Assembly (NCBI RefSeq): GCF_008312935.1
Contig: NZ_VSZO01000079.1
Location: 248,001 to 312,000 of the forward strand
Reading direction: 5' to 3'
From: Roseiconus lacunae
GTDB taxonomy: Bacteria; Planctomycetota; Planctomycetia; Pirellulales; Pirellulaceae
DNA: 64,000 nt
The position numbers were made by a program, and so were the translations under genes. The notes beneath the pieces are model-generated. The model saw only the letters and a program-made list of their open reading frames with translations. It did not search any database and had not been told where the DNA came from. Below are positions 17,606 through 27,008 of the stretch, piece by piece (position 1 is the stretch's first letter; every line of letters begins with the position of its first letter).

Positions 17606-18867
17606 TGGAACGACTCCTGAACAACTTCGTTGCTGGCGCGGGTACCGAGTGATCCCCAAAGCCCATAGGGGCTTGAAGCTCCCGGCATATTGCTTGGCGC
17701 GGTGGTGTTCGCTCCGTTGAGCCAAACCGATGGGGCGCTGCTGGTCCCCGCTTCGATTGAATCACTGATAAACTGAACCGAGCCGTCGGCAAACAAAATA
17801 TGCGCGCCACCTTGGTGTTGGCTACTTGCCGAGACGACTCCGATCGATCCGTCACCCGCCGCCAAACAAAGTTCGGTATTGGGCGGCAGGATGGTGTTCA
17901 TCCCGGTGAATAACGGGCGACTGTCGGCCCAGCGGAAACCACGTTTTTGACCATCCGCCGACAGCGTCCCATCGGTCACGGCTCCTTGCCAGTTGGGGAC
18001 ACTGTCGTCCCATTTGGTTGGTGACTCTGGATCGAGAAACGGACGGCACAGCAGAGGGTTGTCGCGAACGTCGGCGTCGCCCCCTGGGGCATTCAATGGG
18101 TTGGTCGAAACATTTCGGTCGCTCAAGCCCGTCCTAATTTCGCCGGCCATGATGGTGTTGGAAAGCCCATCAAGGATATCGCGAAACCGGGTCGAACTGC
18201 GAGGGACAAACACACCGCGGCAAGCGGCATTGGTGCGGTTGAAACGCCAAGCAAGGCTATCGCTCCAGCGGTTGGGTGCTGATGAGTCGTTGAACACCGG
18301 AGGTCCCACATGGATGAAGTCAATCGCGTCGCCAAGGCAGGCGGCGTAGTTGGTGCGTCCGAGTGCGGGAAGGCCGTTCCCCGGATCACTGGGGCAGCGG
18401 AGCGCGGGAATTTCTGATGCCCAGGGAACATATTGTCCTTGCCATGGCACCGGGCCCATCGCGTTCCAAGCTCGCGCTGGCGTCGAGCCGTCTGCCATCT
18501 CACTGCTCGGAGCGACGATGGTGTCCCACAGGCCCTGTTGTTCAAGGAATGGGATCGTACCGACCAAGTAACTTAAAAACAGCGAGTTGTTACCGCCGCC
18601 GCCGCCGGTGACTCCCGCGTTGTTGGTGTTCGTCGCGCTACGAGTCCCCGAGCCATGCTTCGGAAGCACTTTGTAGGCTGATTCATAGTTGTGGATCGCT
18701 AGCCCAATTTGTTTGAAGTTGTTACTACAACTCATGCGTCGCGCCGCTTCGCGAGCCGCTTGGACGGCGGGAAGTAATAGGCCGACCAGGATTCCGATGA
18801 TCGCGACAACAACTAACAGTTCAATCAAGGTAAAACCACGCCGGCGGCGCGGAGATTGTTTGTTCAT
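17602..18867 (-). CDS. DUF1559 prepilin-like exported protein
   Basis: 421 residues, paralogous to the gene at 6910. It has a basic leader (KQSPRRRR), the prepilin motif [25 protein letters not shown], the same [27 protein letters not shown] block and the C-terminal [18 protein letters not shown]. The middle region carries the DUF1559 pattern [26 protein letters not shown]. Presumed processed by a prepilin peptidase and assembled or displayed at the cell surface. The start follows AAGG at short spacing. About 430 bases of leader separate it from the next element upstream. Confidence 0.93.
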   Translation of the reverse strand: MNKQSPRRRRGFTLIELLVVVAIIGILVGLLLPAVQAAREAARRMSCSNNFKQIGLAIHNYESAYKVLPKHGSGTRSATNTNNAGVTGGGGGNNSLFLSYLVGTIPFLEQQGLWDTIVAPSSEMADGSTPARAWNAMGPVPWQGQYVPWASEIPALRCPSDPGNGLPALGRTNYAACLGDAIDFIHVGPPVFNDSSAPNRWSDSLAWRFNRTNAACRGVFVPRSSTRFRDILDGLSNTIMAGEIRTGLSDRNVSTNPLNAPGGDADVRDNPLLCRPFLDPESPTKWDDSVPNWQGAVTDGTLSADGQKRGFRWADSRPLFTGMNTILPPNTELCLAAGDGSIGVVSASSQHQGGAHILFADGSVQFISDSIEAGTSSAPSVWLNGANTTAPSNMPGASSPYGLWGSLGTRASNEVVQESFQ

Positions 18868-19294
18868 GGACCTTATTCAAGAAAGGAGGTGAAGCAGAAA
18901 AGAAGTGGGCTTCCATCAGCGTCGGCAATCGTGCCGAACGTGAATTGAAACCGAAGGCGACGTGGCCCTAGCGGGCACAAACCTTCGACGGCAGCAGAAA
19001 GAACTTCCGCTTCCGAAGCTGATCAGCAGAGGCTTCGGAATTAAACCGTGTGAATCGCGCTGGTCACTCAAGTGACCGCTGAACGCGACGGGCAGGTCCT
19101 CGAAAAAAGAGAGGTGGATTCGTCGGAAAGTGCTGTTTGATGGGGCGGTCTTTCACCCGCGACATGACCCAGCGAACGGACGACTTTTCGATCGAATCAA
19201 GTGTTCGAATTTGATGAATGATTAACGCAGTCCGACCCCACCTTGTTTCGTGGAATCACGAAAAAATGAAAAAATAGTTTGAGTGGCTTTTAAG

Positions 19295-19460
19295 CAGTTG
19301 AACACGAAAGATTCGGCTTAAGTCATTTCACTCTCACACTGGGAGAGTCGGGCCTTCAGGCCCGGAGAGGGCACCCTCCCCGGCCGTTTGCTCGTCCGAC
19401 CCTCCCGCAAGCGGGAAGGTGTTATCCAGATGTTTAAACCCAAAGACTCGTGTTTGCCTG
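19295..19460. repeat. MITE-like repeat, copy 1
   Basis: The 166-bp sequence starts CAGTTGAACACGA and ends TCGTGTTTGCCTG, whose reverse complement matches the start at 10 of 13 positions; with flanking TAAG/CTTA the inverted repeat extends to about 17 bp. The interior is strongly palindromic (GGGAGAGTCGGGCC, GGCCCGGAGAGGG, TCCCGC-AAGC-GGGA). The second copy at 63285-63450 has exactly the same length. No coding capacity. Confidence 0.8.
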
Positions 19461-19558
19461 CTTAGGTGCCAAAACGTGGCGGCAGGAAAACAAAACGAGG
19501 CGTTCCATCGCCGCCGGGCAACCCTGGGAAACGCTACCTGTGCGGTTGAACAGAGGGG

Positions 19559-19588
19559 CGACATCTCCGCCTCCTATGGGGCTATAAT
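19559..19588 (+). promoter_or_regulatory. Sigma-70-like promoter of the TAT oxidoreductase
   Basis: GCGACA (19559-19564), 18 bases, then a perfect TATAAT (19583-19588), 44 bases before the start codon at 19632. The -10 is ideal; the -35 matches TTGACA at four positions. Confidence 0.55.
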
Positions 19589-19631
19589 ATTGGCCCTTTC
19601 AGCAATCCTTTTTATTTCCATCCAACCGGAC

Positions 19632-21005
19632 ATGCCCATGTCAACGACACGTCGTCAGTTCATCAAGACCACCGCAGCCGCATCGGCGATGGCGACCACC
19701 GGAATCGCTTCGGTGGGAGCTTTGCAGGCTCAGGAAAATTCAAAAAAGCTACGCTTGGCGGCGATCGGCGTCGGCGGGTCGCGCGGTCGCTACAACCGAG
19801 GCGGCTCGATCGCTCGCGGTGCAGCCAAGTTTGCCGACATGATCGCCGTTTGCGACGTGGACGACTTGCACACCGAGGAGTTCAATCAGGCCTTTGGCGG
19901 CAAATTGAATAAATATCGTGACTATCGCGAGATGCTGCAAAAGGAAAAGCCGCAAGTGGTCACGATCGGAACTCCTGATCATTGGCATGTGCCGATCGCG
20001 ATCGAAGCCCTTCGCAGCGGCGCCGATGTGTATTGCGAAAAACCGTTGACGTTGACGATCGATGAAGGCAAGCAGATCCGCAAAGTCGTCGAAGAAACCG
20101 GACGCGTCTTCCAAGTTGGCACGCAACAACGGAGTACCAAGTCGTTGTTCCTGACCGCGATCGCGATGGTTCACACCGGACACCTTGGTAATAATGTCAA
20201 CGCTTATGTCGCGATCGGTGGTGCCCCCGGTGACGGTCCTTTTGAAACAACCGAAGCCCCCGATGACCTCGATTGGAATTTGTGGCTCGGGCCAGCACAG
20301 GAAGCCGGGTACTGCGAAGAACGCCGCCGGATGTTCCGCTGGTACTTTGACTACTCCGGCGGAAAAATGACCGACTGGGGGGCTCATCACATCGACATCG
20401 CCCAGTGGGCACTTGCTCCCGGTGAAACGGGACCGACGCGGGTCAAAGGAAGCGGCGAATTTCCAAAAATCGTCCCCAGCAACTTTGACTGGCCGAGCTA
20501 CCTTGACGGCGAACTGAGCCTGCCCAATGGCTACAACACCGCCACCAAATTCAGCATCGACCTGAGCTTCGACAACGGATCGACGATCAATGTCAACGAT
20601 CGCTACAAACGCGAAGGTGACAATGTCGACTTCCCCAATGGCATTTTGTTCGAAGGCGACAAAGGGCGTATCTTTGTCAACCGAGGAAAACTGGAGGGCG
20701 GACCGGTCAATCGCTTGACCGACGCCGACAAAAAGGAGCTCGATGCCTACATCACAAAGCTTTGCAAAGGCAAAAAGCCGGGTGACCACATGGGGAACTT
20801 TTTTGAATGTATCGGCGACCGTAGCAAGCCGATTTCGGACGTTTGGTCGCACCAGCGAACGATGACCTCGTGCCACCTTTGTAACATCGCATTGATGACC
20901 GGGCGTGAGCTGAAATGGGATCCCAAGCGTGAGGTCTTTATCGACGACGAAGACGCCAATCGCTATCTGAGTCGCAAATCGCGTCAATTCGATACGGTCA
21001 GCTAA
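19632..21005 (+). CDS. TAT-exported Gfo/Idh/MocA family oxidoreductase
   Basis: 457 residues from 19632 (ATG 19638 is equally possible). The twin-arginine signal is STTRRQFIKTTAAASAMA. The Rossmann domain starts LRLAAIGVGGSRGR, with VCDVDD binding the ribose side, then VTIGTPDHWHVPIAIEALRSGADVYCEKPL, the conserved EKP motif. The C-terminal half has RRMFRWYFDYSGGKMTDWGAHHIDIAQWAL, typical of planctomycete exported members of this family. NAD(P)-dependent sugar or inositol oxidation is expected; the substrate is unknown. The frame extending up to 19419 passes through the MITE-like repeat and is not coding. Confidence 0.93.
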   Translation: MPMSTTRRQFIKTTAAASAMATTGIASVGALQAQENSKKLRLAAIGVGGSRGRYNRGGSIARGAAKFADMIAVCDVDDLHTEEFNQAFGGKLNKYRDYREMLQKEKPQVVTIGTPDHWHVPIAIEALRSGADVYCEKPLTLTIDEGKQIRKVVEETGRVFQVGTQQRSTKSLFLTAIAMVHTGHLGNNVNAYVAIGGAPGDGPFETTEAPDDLDWNLWLGPAQEAGYCEERRRMFRWYFDYSGGKMTDWGAHHIDIAQWALAPGETGPTRVKGSGEFPKIVPSNFDWPSYLDGELSLPNGYNTATKFSIDLSFDNGSTINVNDRYKREGDNVDFPNGILFEGDKGRIFVNRGKLEGGPVNRLTDADKKELDAYITKLCKGKKPGDHMGNFFECIGDRSKPISDVWSHQRTMTSCHLCNIALMTGRELKWDPKREVFIDDEDANRYLSRKSRQFDTVS

Positions 21006-21158
21006 GCGATTGTTTTCGATCGGCTTGATTACCAATCGGTCTGGCTGACGGCCGGATCGATTCGGTAGTCTGTTGTTTTCAAACCGAATGATTGAATCAG
21101 TCGACGCGCAGGCGATCGGTAGCAATAGCCGCCGGCATGCCCTGGAAAAGGATTTCTG

Positions 21159-22550
21159 ATGAGTGACTACGGCAATCAGCCCGGAGGCGGATTCAGCAGC
21201 GTCGATGGTTACAACGATCTGGCTGGCTCCCAGGCCGAAGAACAGCAGCGGATGCTGCAAGACGAAATGAATCGGCAGCGTCTCGAACAAGAGGCCAATG
21301 ACGCTGCAATGATCCAGGCAGAACAACAAGCGGCCCAACAGCAAGCAGACCGCCAGACGCGTTCACAGCAGCAAGAACGCGAGCGACGCCAGGCACCGAC
21401 CGGACGTCAGAATCCAACTGCCGCGGCGCGTCAAAAACACCGTTCAGCAAAGAAGACAAATTCGCCGGCTTCACCAACACCGATTAGTCCCGGATTCGCG
21501 CTTCTAGGGTTTGTTGCCGGCGGCATGTGGGGGCTTAGCTTGCTCGACGGCGATGGCAAGCTATTCGGCGGTCTGGTCACCGGCGTGATCGGCGCCTATA
21601 TCGCCGGGCACTACTCCAAAGTACTGATTGCGGCACTTTTGGTCGGTAGCGGATGGTGGGTGCTCAGCCAGCCTTCGTCGCGTACCGGAGACCAAGCACG
21701 AGTTTCTCTTGGGAATCCGTCCGACGCGAAGCAAGCCAATACTCGGCTGCCCGAAATCTCGTCCAAGCTCCCTAGTCTCCCAAGCACAACGACCAGCGAT
21801 ACAAAAGAGGATCTGGCGACCACAGATTCGCGACGTCCGGTTCCTTTCGCTTCAAAAACATTGACGCCGGTTCAAAAGGTCGAGCAACAGTTCCCCTATC
21901 CACCCAAGCCGGACTTGTTGTTGCGCCCGCATCAGGCACTGAAGACGGATCCCGCGCTAATGCGGCGATTCCAACAGGCAATATTCGATTACGAAACTCG
22001 AACCGGAAAGTCATTTCTAAACGATCATCCCTCGATGCAATCGGCAACGCTCAACCGCTTCGATTACTTCTCGCGGTATGGAAAAGATGGTTTGCTAGAC
22101 GGCCAACAGCCAATCAAAAGTTTGAAACCGACGCAGAATCTTTGGCAATACACTCGTCCCCAGCTTTGGGAACTCGACTTGTTGGCAACCGTTGAGCAGC
22201 ATTTTCTCTATACCTCCACCGCCCCATCTGGCATATCACGTGATGGGAAAATTCGATCTTATCCGGGAAAAGGCTTATGTTATCAGCCGCTCAATCGTCC
22301 GTTTTTCCGTGATGGAACACGATACGAACCATTCCAAATTCCGGTACTTGGCGGTGACGTTTGGCGGGACTACGTGCGTCGGGTATACCAAGCAAAAACG
22401 GATCAAGAACTTCTCGCGCTCGATCCGTTCAACCTCGCGATTTCAAAAACGCACGACGACACTCGGCGGGCCAAAGCCAGCTACGAGACACAAAAACAGC
22501 AAGTCGACGAATTGCGAAGAGCTTCACTGGAAAATCTGAATCTTCGTTAG
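21159..22550 (+). CDS. Membrane protein with Gln-rich coiled coil, unknown function
   Basis: 463 residues, preceded by AAAGGA. Residues about 25-95 are Gln/Glu/Ala/Arg-rich and predicted coiled coil (EEQQRMLQDEMNRQRLEQEAND...). Two or three hydrophobic segments follow at about 110-175 (FALLGFVAGGMWGLSLL, LVTGVIGAYIAGHY, VLIAALLVGSGWWVL). The C-terminal 270 residues are soluble with aromatic-rich stretches (YFSRYGKDGLLD, WQYTRPQLWELDLLATVEQHFLY). No family recognised. The topology suggests a cytoplasmic coiled coil and a large domain on the other side or back in the cytoplasm. Confidence 0.8.
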   Translation: MSDYGNQPGGGFSSVDGYNDLAGSQAEEQQRMLQDEMNRQRLEQEANDAAMIQAEQQAAQQQADRQTRSQQQERERRQAPTGRQNPTAAARQKHRSAKKTNSPASPTPISPGFALLGFVAGGMWGLSLLDGDGKLFGGLVTGVIGAYIAGHYSKVLIAALLVGSGWWVLSQPSSRTGDQARVSLGNPSDAKQANTRLPEISSKLPSLPSTTTSDTKEDLATTDSRRPVPFASKTLTPVQKVEQQFPYPPKPDLLLRPHQALKTDPALMRRFQQAIFDYETRTGKSFLNDHPSMQSATLNRFDYFSRYGKDGLLDGQQPIKSLKPTQNLWQYTRPQLWELDLLATVEQHFLYTSTAPSGISRDGKIRSYPGKGLCYQPLNRPFFRDGTRYEPFQIPVLGGDVWRDYVRRVYQAKTDQELLALDPFNLAISKTHDDTRRAKASYETQKQQVDELRRASLENLNLR

Positions 22551-22605
22551 CCATCTTCAGCTTCGAGGACGCCTCCCTTATTTAGAGCCAGCCGACGGGG
22601 ACGTT

Positions 22606-22633
22606 ACCACGTTCACTGCACCACGTTCACTGC
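22606..22633 (+). repeat. 14-bp perfect tandem duplication
   Basis: ACCACGTTCACTGC occurs twice head to tail, just upstream of the AraC/XylR remnant and probably within its decayed 5' part. Confidence 0.85.
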
Positions 22634-22699
22634 GGATCGACTACATTTTCACATGCGGCTCGTGATCAAGCTCCACGGGGAAGGACCGTCGCCGACTTA

Positions 22700-22951
22700 A
22701 TGAACACGTTTTCGATCTCACGACGAAGACTTGAGCAACGATTTCGTACGGAACTTAAACGCAGTCCCGCCGAAGAAATTCGTCGTGTCCGTATGGCCCA
22801 CGTCGGTCGCTTGCTGCAGGATTCCGACAAACCGGTGGCCACGATTGCGACCGAAGCTGGGTTTGCTTCTGGGGCGTCGTTGTCGCAAGCCTTTCGACAG
22901 TACTTCCAGATGACTCCGGGCGAGTACCGGCGACTGAATCAGACGGATTGA
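22700..22951 (+). pseudogene. Remnant of an AraC/XylR-type regulator (DNA-binding half)
   Basis: The 83-residue frame carries both helix-turn-helix units of an AraC-family domain: FSISRRRLEQRFRTELKRSP-EEIRRVRMAHVGRLL, then PVATIATEAGFASGASLSQAFRQYFQMTPGEYRR. These families normally have a 200-300-residue N-terminal sensor half, as in XylR-like regulators of planctomycetes. The codons just before the ATG still read TVADLM in frame, matching the usual linker (TVEDLL), so translation originally came from further upstream. Beyond that the frame has lost family resemblance and contains a 14-bp duplication. A truncated pseudogene is more likely than a genuine short regulator. Confidence 0.7.
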
Positions 22952-23174
22952 TTTTTCCGCGTACAAAAGTCGAAAGTGATTTGCGCATCTGCGTATTGCT
23001 GCGCCATCGTGTTCACGTAGGCTGTAGGGCAGCATTTGACCGGCGTTGGTAATCATTCGCAGACCAGAGGGTCCCTCGTTGCCAATTGTTTGCTCCGGTC
23101 TTTGTCGTGCTGATATGATGGTCATCACCGCGTCATCCCACCTCACGCCTTCGATTCTTTCTTTCGTGAATATC

Positions 23175-25544
23175 ATGAAGGTTCTGTCATTACTAAGTTT
23201 CGTTGAATCCCGCCGGGCTCGACTACTACTTTTATTGATTGGATTGCCTATTGGCATTTGTCTAACGCCATCGGACCAAGGAAAAGCAGCTGAGACCGAG
23301 GGGGATTCGCCCGCCGAGACGAAGGCAGTGACAATTGATTTCGTGCGTGACGTGCGGCCGATTCTGCAAGAACACTGTTATGAATGCCATGCAGGAACGA
23401 CCGAAGAAGGCGGCCTAAATCTGGGGATTAAAGCCAAAGCGATTGGTGAGAGTGGCGGTGACTCGGTCATCCATCCGGGAAATGCTGACGAAAGTCTATT
23501 GATCGAGCTTGTTTCCGGTGCAGACCAAGATCGTCTGATGCCACCGGAAGGAAATGCACCCCTACGGAAAGAACAAATCGCATTGCTGCGAGCATGGATC
23601 GACCAAGGTGCGACGTGGCCAGACGATGCCGATATCATCGATCCCAAGATGGATCGCGCGAGAACCCACTGGGCATTTCAACGGCTTGTATCGGTAGACG
23701 TGCCATCACGACGTTCCGACGACAACTGGTCCAAAGGGGCGATCGACAAGTTCATACAGCAACGATTAGGCAGCGCGGGGCTTCGCCCGTCACAGCCCGC
23801 CGATGCGCGAACGTTGGTCCGCAGGTTGTACTTCGATTTGATCGGTCTACCGCCGACATCGGATCAAATAGAACGATTCATCGACGCTTACTCCGGCGAT
23901 GCTGACAAGGCTGTCGCGGACCTGGTGGATCAGCTGCTTGATTCGCCGAGGTACGGAGAGCGTTGGGGAAGGCACTGGCTTGACGTTGCTCGCTATGCCG
24001 ACAGTGATGGGCAAGAAGCGGATCAAGATCGCCCGCACGCCTACACCTACCGCGATTTCGTGATCGAAGCGTTCAACGAGGATATGCCGTACGAACAATT
24101 CGTGCGTTGGCAAATAGCCGGTGACGAGTTCCAGCCACAGAGCGATGCGGCGGTTTCGGCGACGGGATTTTTGACCGCCGGACCGGCATTCAAGTTGCCT
24201 GATTCGTTTTTGGAAAGCGAACGTTTAATGAATCGCTACAACGAACTTGACGACGTTATCTCCACCCTCGGATCGGGCTTTCTAGGTATCACTGTCGCTT
24301 GTGCGCGTTGCCATGACCACAAGTACGACGCGTTTTCAGCTAAGGAGTATTACCAACTGTTGGGCGTATTCCACAGTGGTGACCGTGTTTCGGCTGAGTT
24401 GCCCAGCGGGAAGGAAGCGTTTTACTTCAAAGATTTTGACAACGAACGTCGAACGACTTGGTTATTTCGCCGCAGTGATTTTTACGATCGTGAGATCGAG
24501 GTCGAAATTGGGTTCCCCGCCATGTTGACCACGGGCGTCGATGCCGATGACTATTGGCAGCATGCCAAGGAAGCATTTCGTGAATACGGGGAACCAGATA
24601 GTACGCTACAGCGTCGTGCGTTTGCCGAATGGATCACCGATACCGAACGGGGCGGCGGTGCGTTGCTGGCTCGGGTGATGGTCAATCGGGTTTGGCACCA
24701 TCACTTCGGAAAAGGCATCGTGGAAACCACCAGTGACTTTGGCGTGCGTGGTGATTCTCCCTCTCATCCGTTGTTGCTCGAACACCTGACTAATGAATTC
24801 GTTGCCGGAGGGTGGAGCGTCAAAACGCTACATCGCAACATCCTCAATAGCGCCGTCTGGCGCCAATCCAGCAGGCAAGAAGCAAGCGATCACCGTGGAA
24901 TGGATATCGACCCGGGCAATCGGTTGCTTTGGCGGATGACGCCGCTTCGATTGGAAGCCGAGGCGCTTCGAGATGCGATGCTGGTCGCCAGTGACACCTT
25001 GAATTTGCAAGCCGGTGGCCCGGGGTTTAAGCCCTACATCCCACCGGAAGCTAACTTGGCTCGAAACATCCAGGGAGCGAGCTATCCCAAGGATGCCAAG
25101 GACGACGCCAGCACTCGACGCCGAAGTGTCTACATGTTTCACAAGCGTCTGATTCCGTACCCGATGTTTCAAGCGTTTGATCGTCCGGACTTGATGACCA
25201 GTTGTGCCCGGCGACAGAACACAACCGTGGCTCCGCAAGCGATGGTGATCCTAAACGATGGATTCGTGCGTGCCGTCGCACGGGATTTCGCCCAGCGGTT
25301 GCTCCAGCCGAATACGGGCGATGAAGCACTCACGCATGTCGAACTGGGCGATGTGACTAAACGTGCCTTCGAAATTGCATTCGCCCGCCTTCCGACTGAC
25401 AGCGAAGTAACTGCATCGATTGAGTTTATCGAAGGCCAAATCCTATCTCGCAACGAACGTTCCGAACAGCAACCGCGTCTGGAAGCAATCACAGATTATT
25501 GCCAGACACTGTTTGGTCTAAACGAATTTATCTACGTCGATTGA
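23175..25544 (+). CDS. PSCyt1-DUF1549-DUF1553 fusion protein
   Basis: 789 residues from the ATG at 23175, which places a hydrophobic signal (RLLLLLIGLPIGICLT) at the N-terminus. The PSCyt1 domain follows: FVRDVRPILQEHCYECH, with one CxxCH heme site, and SGADQDRLMPPEG supplying a distal Met. DUF1549 follows ([52 protein letters not shown]), then DUF1553 (LLARVMVNRVWHHHFGKGIV, LRLEAEALRDAML). These are exported proteins of unknown activity that are always associated with DUF1501 genes; the next gene is one, 10 bases on. Confidence 0.93.
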   Translation: MKVLSLLSFVESRRARLLLLLIGLPIGICLTPSDQGKAAETEGDSPAETKAVTIDFVRDVRPILQEHCYECHAGTTEEGGLNLGIKAKAIGESGGDSVIHPGNADESLLIELVSGADQDRLMPPEGNAPLRKEQIALLRAWIDQGATWPDDADIIDPKMDRARTHWAFQRLVSVDVPSRRSDDNWSKGAIDKFIQQRLGSAGLRPSQPADARTLVRRLYFDLIGLPPTSDQIERFIDAYSGDADKAVADLVDQLLDSPRYGERWGRHWLDVARYADSDGQEADQDRPHAYTYRDFVIEAFNEDMPYEQFVRWQIAGDEFQPQSDAAVSATGFLTAGPAFKLPDSFLESERLMNRYNELDDVISTLGSGFLGITVACARCHDHKYDAFSAKEYYQLLGVFHSGDRVSAELPSGKEAFYFKDFDNERRTTWLFRRSDFYDREIEVEIGFPAMLTTGVDADDYWQHAKEAFREYGEPDSTLQRRAFAEWITDTERGGGALLARVMVNRVWHHHFGKGIVETTSDFGVRGDSPSHPLLLEHLTNEFVAGGWSVKTLHRNILNSAVWRQSSRQEASDHRGMDIDPGNRLLWRMTPLRLEAEALRDAMLVASDTLNLQAGGPGFKPYIPPEANLARNIQGASYPKDAKDDASTRRRSVYMFHKRLIPYPMFQAFDRPDLMTSCARRQNTTVAPQAMVILNDGFVRAVARDFAQRLLQPNTGDEALTHVELGDVTKRAFEIAFARLPTDSEVTASIEFIEGQILSRNERSEQQPRLEAITDYCQTLFGLNEFIYVD

Positions 25545-25554
25545 GTGGGCAGTG

Positions 25555-26994
25555 ATGACTAGAAAATCCTCTTTGTTTCCATGTGGTCGCGTCGCCAACT
25601 TATTGAGTCGTCGCGAATGGTTATTCCGAGCCGGCGGTGGCGCCGGGATGCTCGGTCTCGCCAACCTGCTAGCCGAACAGAATCTCCTTGCCGCACCGGA
25701 ATCACAGACATCGGCCGAACCGATTGACTCGCTGACTCCACGCAGCGGTCATTTTCCGGCGAAAGCGAAATCCGTTATCTGGTTATTTATGGAAGGGGCT
25801 CCCAGTGCGGTCGACATGTTTGACCGCAAGCCGGAGTTAGACAAACGCGATGGGGCGACCACAGATATTCAAGCGTTTTTCGGCAACCCGGGCCCTCTCA
25901 TGAAATCGCCGTTTTCGTTTAGCCAATATGGCGACTGTGGTCAGTGGGTTTGTGATCAATACACACATGTCGCAAAGCACGTCGACAAGATGGCGTTTAT
26001 CAAGTCTTGCTTTAGTGAATCGAACGACCACGTTCCCGCGATTTATCAAATCAATAGTGGTTTGCCACGCCCTGGGTTCCCGACAGCCGGGGCTTGGGTG
26101 ACATACGGACTCGGTAGTGAGAATCAAAACTTGCCCGGATACGTCGTCATGGGGAATACGCAAGGTGCTAAGGGCGGTCCACATAACTGGGGAGCGGGTT
26201 TCTTGCCATCGACTTTTCAGGGCACACTGTTCCGATCCCAAGGAACGCCGGTCCTGAATCTTAAGCGGCAACCGCAGATTACCAAGCGCGATCAGCTCGC
26301 TCAGCTTGACCTGATGGCCAAGTTGAACGACGAACACATGCGGCGTCATTCTCGGGATGCGGAGTTTGCCAACCGAATGCAGTCGTTCGAATTGGCATTT
26401 CGAATGCAAAAAGAAGCAACTGAGGTCGTGGACTTATCGCGAGAAACGAAGGCGACGCATGAGTTGTATGGTATCGACAATCCAAGGTCCAAATCGTATG
26501 GCTCGAAATGCTTGATGGCGAGACGGTTGGTCGAAAGCGGCGTTCGGTTCGTCCAGGTCTACAGTGACGGTGAATGGGACGCACATGACAACTTGGAAGA
26601 AAATCATACCCACCATTGCGCAGCGACCGATGTGCCTGTCGCCGGTTTGCTTACCGATTTGGAAGCACGTGGACTTCTCGATTCAACCCTGGTGATTTGG
26701 GGTGGTGAATTTGGGCGGATGCCGATTTCGCAAAATGGAAAAGGACGTGATCACAATCCCAAGGGGTTTATGCAGTGGATGGCCGGTGCCGGGATTAAAG
26801 GTGGCGTCAGCTATGGCGAAACCGATGAAATTGGCTATGAAGCGGTCGAAAACCCGGTCAGTGTGAATGACCTGCACGCCACAATTCTGCACTTGCTAGG
26901 GCTCGATCATGAGCGACTGACGTATTTCCATAACGGGCGAAGCTATCGGCTGACCGATGTGGCGGGGAACGTCATTCGTGACATCCTGGCGTAG
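25555..26994 (+). CDS. DUF1501 protein with TAT-like signal
   Basis: 479 residues. GTG at 25552 directly precedes the ATG; either may start. The signal contains LLSRREWLFRAGGGAGMLGLANLL. Core motifs match the paralogue at 13716: VIWLFMEGAPSAVDMFDRKP, VIWGGEFGRMPISQNGKGRDHNPKGFMQWMAGAG and VNDLHATILHLLGLDHERLTYFHNGRSYRLTDV, the full C-terminal signature that the other copy only partly retains. The N-terminal metal-binding-like motif reads GAPSAVD instead of GGPSHVD, so the His is missing here. Pairs with the gene at 23175. Confidence 0.92.
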   Translation: MTRKSSLFPCGRVANLLSRREWLFRAGGGAGMLGLANLLAEQNLLAAPESQTSAEPIDSLTPRSGHFPAKAKSVIWLFMEGAPSAVDMFDRKPELDKRDGATTDIQAFFGNPGPLMKSPFSFSQYGDCGQWVCDQYTHVAKHVDKMAFIKSCFSESNDHVPAIYQINSGLPRPGFPTAGAWVTYGLGSENQNLPGYVVMGNTQGAKGGPHNWGAGFLPSTFQGTLFRSQGTPVLNLKRQPQITKRDQLAQLDLMAKLNDEHMRRHSRDAEFANRMQSFELAFRMQKEATEVVDLSRETKATHELYGIDNPRSKSYGSKCLMARRLVESGVRFVQVYSDGEWDAHDNLEENHTHHCAATDVPVAGLLTDLEARGLLDSTLVIWGGEFGRMPISQNGKGRDHNPKGFMQWMAGAGIKGGVSYGETDEIGYEAVENPVSVNDLHATILHLLGLDHERLTYFHNGRSYRLTDVAGNVIRDILA

Positions 26995-27008
26995 CATTGG
27001 CATGCCGA

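Larger units (their letters stand above)
18868..19631. other. Divergent intergenic region with MITE-like repeat
   Basis: 764 bases between the DUF1559 gene (minus) and the TAT oxidoreductase (plus). It contains the 166-bp repeat at 19295-19460, a 7-bp hairpin TTTCGTG-GAAT-CACGAAA near 19243-19260 followed by A-runs, and a likely promoter at 19559-19588. No gene is supported, although a frame is open upstream of the oxidoreductase start. Confidence 0.6.

Noticed and set aside
18881-18893. Near-perfect Shine-Dalgarno GAAAGGAGGTGA on the plus strand
   Set aside because: No start codon with an open frame follows at a useful distance, and the region is the leader of the minus-strand DUF1559 gene. 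Coincidental.
19546-19588. TTGAAC as the -35 box for TATAAT at 19583
   Set aside because: The spacing is 31 bases, too long for a sigma-70 promoter; GCGACA at 19559 with 18-base spacing fits better.
19419-19631. Extended N-terminus of the TAT oxidoreductase
   Set aside because: The frame is open but runs through the MITE-like repeat and would displace the twin-arginine signal from the N-terminus.
19749-21344. Very long open frame (531 codons) on the minus strand
   Set aside because: It lies exactly opposite the TAT-exported Gfo/Idh/MocA gene and its codon use mirrors that gene. Its product has no recognisable domain. It is a shadow of the real gene.
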